Assembly (NCBI GenBank): GCA_016793525.1
Contig: JAEUJT010000113.1
Coordinates: 1-8,486 of the forward strand
From: Archangium sp.
Lineage (GTDB): Bacteria > Myxococcota > Myxococcia > Myxococcales > Myxococcaceae
Length of the DNA: 8,486 nucleotides
Direction: 5' to 3'
Shown here: one piece after another, positions 1 to 7,840 of the stretch
Layout: the number at the start of each line of letters is the position of its first letter
Position numbering within the stretch: the first letter of the stretch is position 1
The notes under the pieces: generated by a model
The model's input: the letters and a program-made list of their open reading frames with translations, nothing else
Told to the model about the DNA's origin: nothing
Databases searched by the model: none
Translations under genes and position numbers: made by a program

Positions 1-9
1 TCGCCCATG

Positions 10-29
10 CCGCCCATCGGGGGCGGTTT
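10..29 (+). terminator. Weak hairpin at left edge, possible terminator of an unseen upstream gene
   Basis: CCGCCC (10-15) pairs perfectly with GGGCGG (21-26) around a 5-nt ATCGG loop and is followed by TTT (27-29). It could end an upstream gene or be a leader structure of the peptide gene that starts at 56. The T run is only three bases and the upstream gene is not visible, so the role is uncertain. Confidence 0.25.
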
Positions 30-55
30 CGTTCAACGTACTTCGGAGAATACCC

Positions 56-241
56 ATGAAGAAGCTGCTCCTCGCTGCGCTGTTCGCCTTCTCGTTCAAT
101 GCATTTGCCGGCACGTTCGCTGAAGAGGCGAAGGCCGCCGACAAGGCCGCGAAGAAGGAAGAGAAGAAGGCCGAAGCCAAGAAGGAAGAGGCCAAGGACG
201 CGAAGAAGGAAGAGCCCAAGAAGGAAGAGGCGAAGAAGTAA
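56..241 (+). CDS. Small secreted Lys/Glu/Ala-rich peptide of unknown function
   Basis: Encodes 61 residues. The first 18, MKKLLLAALFAFSFNAFA, form a classical Sec signal peptide (KK, a hydrophobic core, and an AFA cleavage site before Gly19), so the product is probably exported to the periplasm or beyond. The mature part of about 43 residues is almost only Lys, Glu, Ala and Asp. It carries repeated KKEE blocks, with about 15 lysines against 13 acidic residues, and no aromatic residue except one Phe. Such i/i+4 charge patterning favours a stable, highly soluble alpha helix. At DNA level the 12-mer AAGAAGGAAGAG occurs four times (from 152, 179, 203 and 218). The ATG at 56 is chosen because GGAGA (45-49) is a good ribosome-binding site 6 nt upstream and the signal peptide starts there, although the frame stays open to the window edge. 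The gene is followed by a strong hairpin, so it is probably monocistronic at its 3' end. I recognise no family, and function is unknown. Confidence 0.75.
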   Translation: MKKLLLAALFAFSFNAFAGTFAEEAKAADKAAKKEEKKAEAKKEEAKDAKKEEPKKEEAKK

Positions 242-265
242 GTCGCCGTTTCTTCGAGCTTCATT

Positions 266-299
266 CGGCGGGGCGCTTGGGCAACCGGGCGCCCCGTCG
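266..299 (+). terminator. 15-bp hairpin with GCAA tetraloop after the small peptide gene
   Basis: Bases 266-280 pair with 285-299 through 15 consecutive pairs, three of them G-U, closing a GCAA loop (281-284) of the very stable GNRA type. It begins 24 nt after the TAA of the peptide gene. There is no T tract after it (GTCGTCGTTGC follows), so it is not a canonical intrinsic terminator. In a high-GC genome it may still act as one, or as a 3'-end stabiliser. A smaller hairpin follows (CCCCT 310-314 with AGGGG 318-322). The two together occupy most of the spacer before the next gene. Confidence 0.55.
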
Positions 300-345
300 T
301 CGTTGCGGGCCCCTCCGAGGGGGGCGTGCGGTACGGTGAATCGCC

Positions 346-365
346 TGTCGACCGGCGCGTCGACA
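346..365 (+). promoter_or_regulatory. 20-bp inverted repeat directly upstream of the DUF4476 gene's RBS
   Basis: TGTCGAC (346-352) and GTCGACA (359-365) are perfect 7-bp inverted arms around CGGCGC. The repeat ends one base before the GAGGGGAG ribosome-binding site (367-374) of the gene starting at 384. It could be a dimeric repressor operator, or an mRNA hairpin that exposes or hides the ribosome-binding site. No clear -35/-10 pair was found near it, so the choice between the two is open. Confidence 0.4.
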
Positions 366-383
366 CGAGGGGAGCAACTCACG

Positions 384-2036
384 ATGACTCGACTTCTGGC
401 GTGTGCGGGTGTGGTGCTGGCGACGACGGTGTGGGCGCAGGGCGCGTCGCGGAGCCTCTCGGTGGCGGCCACCGCCTCGAGAGACGCGTACGAGCAAGCC
501 CGCAGAGCGCCGCGCTGCCAGCAGACCATCGCCCCGATGTTGAGCTCGGTGGGCGCGCGCATCGACGCGTTGAACCGCACCGCGACCGACCCCGACATCA
601 CCGCGCTAAAGCTCGAGCTCGGCACGGTCGCGGTGCGCGCCCCGCGGGCCGGCTGCCCCTTGGAGGTCGTCGACCAGCTCGAGCGGGCCATCGACGCGCT
701 CGAAGACGCGCGCCTGTCGATGTGGAGAGACCGCCGCCCCGGTCGCGGCACGACCACCAACCGCCGCGGTGACTCCGGCGGCCGCTTCGTCGACAACACG
801 CCGTTCGTCGAGATGGCGCCGCTCGAGGTGCAGACCGACGCCACCTGGGAAAACGAGGGCGCGGTGCGGGTCGGCGTCGCGCAGCTGCAGCTGTTCAACC
901 AGCAGGGCCTGACGTTCTACATCGGCGCTCGCTTTCGCTCGCTCGAGGGCGACTGGAGCGAGTGGGTGACGACCCAGACCTGGTCGGTGCCGACCTCGAA
1001 CTTCGAGTGGAAGAATGCGTTCAACCACTTCTTTCGCTTCTCCACGCTGGCGCAGGCCGATGTGAGCCGCGGTCGCTTCATCGCCCACGTCGCGGTGTTC
1101 GCCGCCGATGGCCGCACGTTGGCCTTTCGCGAGGTGCCGTTTCGCGTGCGTCTCGGCCAGCAGCAGCCGTCGCCAGTCCCTCCGCCCGTCGCGGCGCCAG
1201 TGCCCGTGGTGCCCGCCCGCGATTGCGGCACGGGCGACGACCCGGGCTGCCTGCTGTGGCGCCACGGCCTCTCCCCGATGGACGCGGCGGTGTTTCAGGG
1301 CTTTCTCCAAGGGCAGCTGGCGACGCGCAACGAGTCGCTTCGCCTCAGCAGCCTCAAGTCGGTGGTGGCGCGGCAGGTGCTGACCGCCGAGCAGATGCGC
1401 CGGGTGATGGAGTCGTTCAACAACGAGTCGCTCCGCCTCGACGCGGTGCGGTTGATCGCCCCGCGGCTGGTGAACCCGCAGCACGCGCTCGGGTTCGCGG
1501 CGACGTTTCGCAACTCGTTCTTCGGCCAGGAGTACACCAAGCTCCTCGCCCGGGAGATCGGCGAAGTCTCGCCGCCACCCGCGCAGACCCAGCCCGTGAT
1601 GCCGCCGGCGCCGCCCGGGCCGGTGCCGATGCCTCCAGGGCGAATGGGCCGCTCGGTGGTTTTGGAGGCGCAGGCCGCCCGGCCGCGCGACTGCGGTACG
1701 GGGGCCGACGACCCGGGCTGTGGCGTGGCGCGCGACGGCCGCTGGGCGATGGACGCCGCGTCGTATTCTGGCGTGTTGGCCTCGCTGCGCGGCACGGCCA
1801 ACGAGCTGTCCCGGGCGAAGATGTGCGAAACCATGGTGCGCTCGCAGGCGGTGACGGCGCGGCAGCTCGAGGCGTTGCTGGCGCTGTTCAACAACGAGCT
1901 GACCCGGCTCGACGTGGCCCGCGCGGTGGCGCCCTTCGTGGTCAACCCGCACCACGCGCTCGGCATCGCGGCGACGTTCCGCAACAGCTTCAGCGCGCAA
2001 GAATTCACCGAGCTGATGGCCGCTCAATCGCGCTAG
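384..2036 (+). CDS. Exported protein with two tandem DUF4476 domains
   Basis: Encodes 550 residues. Residues 1-18 are a Sec signal peptide (MTRLLACAGVVLATTVWA, cleavage probably before Gln19). Residues about 20-115 are helical with paired cysteines (Cys near 47 and Cys near 91). A central region, about 130-255, is rich in aromatic and beta-prone residues. A Pro-rich linker leads to two homologous units, residues 279-388 and 435-545, separated by a second Pro/Met/Gln-rich linker. Each unit starts with RDCGTG..DDPGC and ends with NP.HALG.AATFRNSF..QE, which I match to DUF4476, a family seen in myxobacteria and Bacteroidetes with no known biochemical activity. The start at 384 is chosen for its strong GAGGGGAG ribosome-binding site 9 nt upstream and for the signal peptide. 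A longer frame reaching back to 99 runs through the Lys-rich gene and gives implausible Arg-rich sequence. The last bases overlap the stop of the convergent FHA gene. Envelope location is likely and molecular role is unknown. Confidence 0.88.
   Translation: MTRLLACAGVVLATTVWAQGASRSLSVAATASRDAYEQARRAPRCQQTIAPMLSSVGARIDALNRTATDPDITALKLELGTVAVRAPRAGCPLEVVDQLERAIDALEDARLSMWRDRRPGRGTTTNRRGDSGGRFVDNTPFVEMAPLEVQTDATWENEGAVRVGVAQLQLFNQQGLTFYIGARFRSLEGDWSEWVTTQTWSVPTSNFEWKNAFNHFFRFSTLAQADVSRGRFIAHVAVFAADGRTLAFREVPFRVRLGQQQPSPVPPPVAAPVPVVPARDCGTGDDPGCLLWRHGLSPMDAAVFQGFLQGQLATRNESLRLSSLKSVVARQVLTAEQMRRVMESFNNESLRLDAVRLIAPRLVNPQHALGFAATFRNSFFGQEYTKLLAREIGEVSPPPAQTQPVMPPAPPGPVPMPPGRMGRSVVLEAQAARPRDCGTGADDPGCGVARDGRWAMDAASYSGVLASLRGTANELSRAKMCETMVRSQAVTARQLEALLALFNNELTRLDVARAVAPFVVNPHHALGIAATFRNSFSAQEFTELMAAQSR
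1218..1547 (+). repeat. First copy of internal DUF4476 repeat
   Basis: Encodes residues 279-388 of the exported protein, a 110-residue unit. It opens with a two-cysteine motif (Cys-x7-Cys) and holds the helical core with FNNE, RLD and NPQHALGFAATFRNSF. About half its positions are identical by eye to the second copy, with the highest agreement in the last 45 residues. Confidence 0.8.
1686..2018 (+). repeat. Second copy of internal DUF4476 repeat
   Basis: Encodes residues 435-545, a 111-residue unit with one extra residue in the cysteine motif (Cys-x8-Cys). It has the same FNNE, RLD and NPHHALGIAATFRNSF landmarks. It carries an extra cysteine in the middle (in KMCETM) that the first copy lacks. 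The two copies have diverged well beyond nucleotide identity, so the duplication is old. Confidence 0.8.
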
Positions 2037-2567
2037 CGCTGCGTCACGCCGATGAGACCTGAAGCGCTCCGGCCCATGCGCCGCCGCAGCGTCGAGGCCT
2101 CGAGGAACAGCACCTGCACCGCGCCGAAGTCGACCGCGTCGTTGTCGCGCAGCCGAACCCGCGTGTTGGCGTTGACGCGCTGGCCATTGACGAAGGTGCC
2201 ATTCGAGCTGCCCACGTCTTCGAGCTCGGCGTGCGTGCCGTGCCACTCGATGCGCGCGTGGTGCTTCGAGACCGTGCCCTCGTCGAGCATCACGTCGCAG
2301 TCGGCGGCGCGGCCGACGGTGAAGGTGTCGCGGGTTCCGATGGGCGGCAGGGTCGCCACCCAGAGGTCTTCGAAGTCGAACACCGACGCGGCCTTGCGCG
2401 ACTTGAGCGGGCGCGTCACCTTGGGGCCAACCTCGATGGCGCCCGACTTGCGCTCCTTGGTGAACGGGCGCTGCACGAGCACGAAAGGGCCCAGCTGGGC
2501 GACGAACGCCTGGTCATCGAGGCCCCGGGCCAGTGTCTTCAGCTCGCGCACGGACAGCACGTAGGTC

Positions 2568-2569
<2 letters not shown>
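2033..2569 (-). CDS. FHA-domain protein
   Basis: Encodes 178 residues. Residues about 1-65 are a basic N-terminal region with no recognised fold (QLGPFVLVQRPFTKER). Residues about 70-157 form a forkhead-associated domain, which binds phosphothreonine peptides. The family's conserved positions are all present: Gly86-Arg87 in FTVGR, Ser101 and His104 in SKHHARI, and Asn123 and Asn128-Gly129 in DVGSSNGTFVNG. No signal peptide or membrane segment is seen, so it is cytoplasmic. FHA proteins usually read out Ser/Thr kinase or kinase-scaffold states. The gene is divergent from the hybrid histidine kinase, the two ATG codons sharing one CATG, and its TAG shares one CTAG with the stop of the DUF4476 gene. 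The ATG at 2569 has no convincing ribosome-binding site, and a GTG 24 nt further out is an alternative. Its promoter must lie inside the kinase coding region. The partner is unknown, and the adjacent kinase is a guess from position. Confidence 0.85.
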
Positions 2570-3782
<1,213 letters not shown>

Positions 3783-3811
3783 CCCTCGGTTCCGCACTAC
3801 ACCGCCGCGTC

Positions 3812-6100
3812 GTGTCGACCGACAAATCCGTCGAAGCTTCCGAGTCATTCACCGAGGCGCTGCTCGGCCCCGACGTGGTGAACGCCCCCGCGCTGAAGCG
3901 CTTCCGCGCCTGGCCGGTAGAGTTCCGCACCACGGTCACCGCCGCGTTCCTCGGGACCCTGGTGTTGGTGCCGTACCTCGGCTCCGTCGGCCTCTGGGAC
4001 CCCTGGGAGACCCACTACGGCGAAGTCGCGCGCGAGATGATTCAGCGCAACGACTACGTGCACCCGTATTGGGAGAACGCGTGGTTCTTCTCCAAGCCCG
4101 CCTTCACCATGTGGATGCAGGCGTTCGGCATGCAGGCCGCGTCGGGTGGGGCGCCGGTGGCGTTGGCGCTCGGCGCGCTGCTGCTCGGCCTCGCCTGGTA
4201 CCTGTGGACTGAGCGCTCCAAGGGCGGCAACACGCTGGCCGAGTTTCAGGCCGCGCTCGTGTCGCTCCCCGGCGGGGTGTTGCTGCTCCTCGGGTTGATG
4301 GGCCTGACCCAGCAGGTGCCGTGGAAGTTGGCGGGCGTGGCGCACGGCGACGGCGCTCTGCCGCTGTTCACCGAGTGGGGCTTTCGCCTGCCGTTCGCGA
4401 CCTTCTCCATCGCCGCGCTGACGCTGCTGACCTGGGCGTTGAGCCGTACGGTGAGCCCCCGTGCGGGCCTGTCGGCCGCCTTCGTGCTCATCACCATGCC
4501 GCTGTACTTCCTCGAGTCGCGGCAGGCGATCACCGACATTCCCATCATCAGCGCCACGGTGGCCGGCCTGTCGTGCGCCATCGTGGGGCTCTACGACACC
4601 AAGACCACCCACCGGAGCGCGTGGTGGTACGCGGCGTACATCTTCTTCGGCGTGGCCACGTTGGCGAAGGGCCTGCTGGGCTTCGGCGTACCGATGGTGG
4701 TGTTCGGGCTGTTCGCCGCCCTCTGCCTCCTCCCGTGGACCTGGAGCGCCCTCAAGGCGCACCTCGCCTGGGCCAAGCTCTACGCGCTGGTGCCGCTGAT
4801 GGCGGGCGTGGGCGCTGGGCTGTTGGCGGGCGCCATCGCCGCGTCGCTCGGCAAGTCGTGGGGCACGGTGTTCATGGCGGTGCCCATCGTCAACGACCGC
4901 CCGATGCTCGAGGCTCCGGCGTGGCTCGGCATCATGTGGGGCTCGCTCGTGTTCTGGGCGGTGGTGACGGTGATGATCGGCCGGCTCCCCGCGCTGCCGA
5001 GCAAGCCGCCGGCGCTCTTCGCGCTGATGTACGACATGCGGCTGGGCACCGGCATTCTCGTGTTCCTCGCGGTGTGCCTGCCCTGGTACTACGAGATGTT
5101 CACCTTCTGGCGCGTCGATGACGAGTCGAAGATCTTCTGGTTCCGCTTTCTCATTCACGACCACTTCGCGCGCCTCGGCTCGGGTGTGCACACCACGACC
5201 CCCGGCGGCGGCTTCACGTACTTCATCGAGCAGGGCGGCTACGCGATGTTCCCCTGGGTAGCGCTGGTGCCCGGGGCGCTCGCGGTCGCCGCCCGCCTGA
5301 AGATCCGCGGCGGCACGTCGGCCGACGGCGTGGGCGTGCTGGCGGTGGTGTGGTTCGTGGTGACCTGGGCGCTGATGGGCTCGTCGGCCACCAAGTTTCA
5401 CCACTACGTGTTCCCCATGCTGCCGCCGCTGGCGATTCTGATGGGCACCTTCATCGACAAGCTCTGGGACGAGGGCCTCGACGCGCACTCCGCGTCGCTG
5501 CTGTTGGGCGTGCCGCTGTTGCTGCTGGTGGGCAAAGACATCTCCAACAACCCGAAGAACTTCACCGACCTGTTCGTCTACAACTACGACCGCCCGTACC
5601 CGTCGTATTTGGTGGAGCAGGCGGTGCTGGGCAGCAACAACCTCAAGACGTTGTGGGGCTTCGGGTTCACCTTCGTCGGTGCGCTGCTGGCGCTCTTCGC
5701 GTTCATGCGGGCGAAGTCGTCGTTCTTCACCGTGGGCCTGTCGGCGATGCTGCTGTGGGTGCTGTGGTTCAACTGGTCGCACTGGGTCGACCTGTCGCAC
5801 CACTGGACGCAGCGGGACCAGTTCTGGCGCTACTACACGCAGCGCAAGGCCGATGAGCCCATCGCCTCGTTCCTGATGAACTGGCGCGGCGAGACGTTCT
5901 ATTCGCGCAACGAAGTGAAGCAGATCAAAGACAACCCCAACGTCGGCATGGCGCTGTACGCGCAGCAGCCCGGTCGCGAGTGGGCGCTGGTCGAGCACAA
6001 CCGCCTCGGCATCTTGAAGAACTCCGTCGGCGCTGAGCGCAACGTCACCCTCATCGACAAAGATCTGAACAACAAGTTCGTCCTCGTCACCATCGAGTGA
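3812..6100 (+). CDS. Polytopic membrane glycosyltransferase, ArnT/PMT-like (GT39/GT83 type)
   Basis: Encodes about 762 residues. A short hydrophilic N-terminus (about 1-35) is followed by some 14-16 hydrophobic segments and then a soluble tail of about 95 residues (from about 665). These enzymes move a sugar from a polyprenyl-phosphate donor to lipid A, glycans or protein on the outer face of the inner membrane. The first external loop reads GLWDPWETHYGEVAREM, with Asp63, Glu66 and Glu71 aligning to the catalytic acidic loop of the superfamily (PDE..YAEI.REM in ArnT). A second familiar motif is KFHHYVFPMLPPLAIL, with Lys528, His530 and His531. The tail (MNWRGETFYSRNEV) resembles the soluble C-terminal part of this class. 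The GTG at 3812 is chosen as the first in-frame start after the kinase stop. It has no clear ribosome-binding site, and GTG 3875 or 3878 are alternatives. Its TGA overlaps the ATG of the ABC ATPase by one base, so translation is probably coupled. Donor and acceptor cannot be read from the sequence. Confidence 0.85.
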   Translation: MSTDKSVEASESFTEALLGPDVVNAPALKRFRAWPVEFRTTVTAAFLGTLVLVPYLGSVGLWDPWETHYGEVAREMIQRNDYVHPYWENAWFFSKPAFTMWMQAFGMQAASGGAPVALALGALLLGLAWYLWTERSKGGNTLAEFQAALVSLPGGVLLLLGLMGLTQQVPWKLAGVAHGDGALPLFTEWGFRLPFATFSIAALTLLTWALSRTVSPRAGLSAAFVLITMPLYFLESRQAITDIPIISATVAGLSCAIVGLYDTKTTHRSAWWYAAYIFFGVATLAKGLLGFGVPMVVFGLFAALCLLPWTWSALKAHLAWAKLYALVPLMAGVGAGLLAGAIAASLGKSWGTVFMAVPIVNDRPMLEAPAWLGIMWGSLVFWAVVTVMIGRLPALPSKPPALFALMYDMRLGTGILVFLAVCLPWYYEMFTFWRVDDESKIFWFRFLIHDHFARLGSGVHTTTPGGGFTYFIEQGGYAMFPWVALVPGALAVAARLKIRGGTSADGVGVLAVVWFVVTWALMGSSATKFHHYVFPMLPPLAILMGTFIDKLWDEGLDAHSASLLLGVPLLLLVGKDISNNPKNFTDLFVYNYDRPYPSYLVEQAVLGSNNLKTLWGFGFTFVGALLALFAFMRAKSSFFTVGLSAMLLWVLWFNWSHWVDLSHHWTQRDQFWRYYTQRKADEPIASFLMNWRGETFYSRNEVKQIKDNPNVGMALYAQQPGREWALVEHNRLGILKNSVGAERNVTLIDKDLNNKFVLVTIE

Positions 6101-7035
6101 TGGCGAGCGGCATTCGCGTCGAGGGCGTGGGCAAGCGCTTCGGCGCGCGCGTGGCCGTCGAGGGGCTCGACTTCGAGGTGCACCCGGGAGAGGTCTTCGG
6201 CCTCCTCGGGCCCAACGGCGCCGGCAAAACGACCACCGTACGTATGCTCACCGGCCTGCTTCGTCCCAGCGAGGGGCGCGGCGAGGTGTGCGGCGTGGCG
6301 CTCCCGCTGATCGACGAGGGCAGCGCGCTGCGCCAGCGGGTGGGTTTGTTGACCGAACAGCCCGGCCTCTATGAGCGCCTCACCGCGCGGGAGAACCTGC
6401 GCTTCTTCATTCGCCTCCACGAGCTCGACGAGACCAAGGCCTTCGCGCTCGCCCAGCGGTACCTGGCCCGCTTCGGGCTCGATGGGCGCGAAGACGAGCC
6501 AGTCGGCGGGTTCTCCAAGGGCATGCGGCAGAAGCTGGCCATCGTGCGTGCGCTCATTCACTCGCCGCAGGTCATCTTCCTCGACGAGCCGACGTCGGGC
6601 CTCGACCCCCAGTCGGCGCGCACCGTGCGCGACTGTGTGGCCGAGCTGGCGGCCGAGGGGAGAACGCTGGTGCTCTGCTCGCACAACCTCGCCGAGGTGG
6701 AGCGGCTGTGCACCCGGGTGGCGGTGATCAAGAACCGGCTGCGTCGCGTGGCCTCGCTCGTGGAGTTGCGCAAAGAAGGCGCCTCGCTCGACATTCGCGT
6801 CGATGGCGCCGCCGAGGCGTGGGTCTCTGCGCTCACGTCGCTCCCGTTCCAGCCGACCAGCCTGCATGAAGGCTCGCGCTTGCGGGTGATGTTGGCCAAC
6901 GAAGCGCAGGCCCCCGACGTGGTGCACTGCCTGGTGCACGCCGGCGCGCGGATCCACTCGGTGGAGCGCGCCGCGCGGCCGCTCGAAGAAGCGTACCTCG
7001 AGCTCGTGCGCGAAGAAGAGGGAGGTGCCACGTGA
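6100..7035 (+). CDS. ABC transporter ATP-binding protein (ABC-2 exporter type)
   Basis: Encodes 311 residues, and all nucleotide-binding motifs are present in order. They are Walker A GPNGAGKTT (37-45, Lys43), Q-loop Gln87 (LLTEQPGLYERLT), a signature variant FSKGMRQK (138-145) typical of the NatA/CcmA-like exporter group, Walker B VIFLDEP (158-164, catalytic Glu163), and H-loop His195 (LCSHNL). A C-terminal region of about 90 residues after 220 is an accessory domain of the kind common in these ATPases. It energises the permease encoded next. ATG 6100 overlaps the glycosyltransferase TGA (TGATG) and the preceding codon is GTG (6097), so either could initiate. No good ribosome-binding site is seen, which suggests termination-reinitiation coupling. 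The 3' end contains GGAGG for the next gene. The cargo is not determined by sequence: lipid, glycan, ion or drug export are all compatible. Confidence 0.93.
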   Translation: MASGIRVEGVGKRFGARVAVEGLDFEVHPGEVFGLLGPNGAGKTTTVRMLTGLLRPSEGRGEVCGVALPLIDEGSALRQRVGLLTEQPGLYERLTARENLRFFIRLHELDETKAFALAQRYLARFGLDGREDEPVGGFSKGMRQKLAIVRALIHSPQVIFLDEPTSGLDPQSARTVRDCVAELAAEGRTLVLCSHNLAEVERLCTRVAVIKNRLRRVASLVELRKEGASLDIRVDGAAEAWVSALTSLPFQPTSLHEGSRLRVMLANEAQAPDVVHCLVHAGARIHSVERAARPLEEAYLELVREEEGGAT

Positions 7036-7829
7036 GCTTCCGCCTCGCCCGCGTCTTGGCCGTGGTGTGGAAAGACGGCGTCGACCTGCTGAAGAACAAG
7101 GGCCTGCTGTATTCGATGTTGGCGCTGCCGGCGGTCATCGTGGTGATGCCCATCGGGGTGGTGTGGGCCTACGTCTCGCGCCCCGACGACGGCAACCTGA
7201 AGGTGATGGCCCAGTACTACGACGTGTCGGTGCCCGCCGAGCGCGCGGTGACCTTTCTCGTCGAGAAGGTGCTGGCCGACTGGTTCGTCATCTACCTGGT
7301 GATGCCCATCTTCATTCCCATTCTCATCTCGTCGCACGCGGTGGCCGGAGAGAAGGAGAAGCGCACGCTGGAGCCGCTCCTCGCCTCGCCGGTGACGCCG
7401 CTGGAGCTGGTCATCGGGAAGAGCCTCACCTCCCTCGTGCCAAGTGTGGCGCTGTGCATCGTGGCCTTCGCGCTGCTGTGTGTGGGCGTCGACGTGGTGA
7501 CCGCGCCGCTGGGCGAGGGGTTGATGTTGCCCAACGGCATGTGGCTCTTCGGGGTGCTCGTGGTGGCGCCGCTGTTCGCCTTTTTCGGCAACGGCGTGGC
7601 GGTGCTCATCAGCGCTCGGGTGGGCGACGCGCGCACCGCGCAGCAGATGGCGGGGCTGCTGGTGCTGCCGCTCATCGGCATGGCGGCGGGCCAGTTCGGC
7701 GGGTGGCTGAAGGCCGGCGTGGGGTACTACGCGGCCATCGGCGGGGTGGTGCTGCTGCTCGACGTGGCGATTCTCCTCGCGGCGCGCCGGCTGTTCGATC
7801 GCGAGCGGCTCATGTCACGCTGGGGCTGA
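7032..7829 (+). CDS. ABC-2 type permease
   Basis: Encodes 265 residues with about six hydrophobic segments (near 25-48, 84-104, 130-155, 166-195, 206-226 and 231-251). The first is followed by a short extracytoplasmic loop. Residues 106-120, GEKEKRTLEPLLASP, are the hallmark cytoplasmic motif of ABC-2 permeases of the NatB-like group, contacting the ATPase. The GTG at 7032 overlaps the ATPase TGA (GTGA, 4 nt) and is preceded by an excellent GGAGG (7021-7025) with 6-nt spacing, which fixes the start. Only one permease gene is present, so a homodimer with two ATPase copies is the expected transporter. Linkage to the glycosyltransferase hints at a cell-envelope substrate, but NatB-like permeases have varied cargo. 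This gene ends the operon, and no clear terminator hairpin with a T tract follows. Confidence 0.9.
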   Translation: MSFRLARVLAVVWKDGVDLLKNKGLLYSMLALPAVIVVMPIGVVWAYVSRPDDGNLKVMAQYYDVSVPAERAVTFLVEKVLADWFVIYLVMPIFIPILISSHAVAGEKEKRTLEPLLASPVTPLELVIGKSLTSLVPSVALCIVAFALLCVGVDVVTAPLGEGLMLPNGMWLFGVLVVAPLFAFFGNGVAVLISARVGDARTAQQMAGLLVLPLIGMAAGQFGGWLKAGVGYYAAIGGVVLLLDVAILLAARRLFDRERLMSRWG

Positions 7830-7840
7830 TCCACTCGTTG

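Noticed and set aside
1..59. Possible coding end or start at the left edge (open plus-strand frames, and a minus-strand Met/Gly-rich start)
   Set aside because: At most about 20 codons are visible in any frame before the peptide gene. One frame would stop in the ATGA at 56-59, but nothing distinguishes it from chance.
99..383. N-terminal extension of the DUF4476 protein frame back to 99
   Set aside because: It overlaps the Lys-rich peptide gene in another frame and gives an Arg/Pro-rich shadow sequence. The signal peptide and strong ribosome-binding site fix the start at 384.
393..404. Lipobox-like LLAC at residues 4-7 of the DUF4476 protein
   Set aside because: The cysteine is too close to the N-terminus to follow a lipoprotein signal segment. 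A normal Sec signal peptide with cleavage near residue 18 fits better.
606..2246. Long minus-strand open frame of 546 residues opposite the DUF4476 gene
   Set aside because: Its composition is His/Arg/Ala-rich shadow sequence caused by high-GC codon bias. It has no domain and crosses into the FHA gene in a different frame.
2052..2564. Plus-strand open frame of 170 residues opposite the FHA gene, as a possible missing sensor for the kinase
   Set aside because: It is in a different frame from the kinase, shows no domain pattern, and is explained as the antisense shadow of the FHA coding sequence.
3845..5998. Long minus-strand open frame of 717 residues opposite the glycosyltransferase
   Set aside because: It is an antisense shadow rich in His, Arg, Gln and Glu with no recognisable motif. 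The plus-strand frame has clear family motifs and membrane segments.
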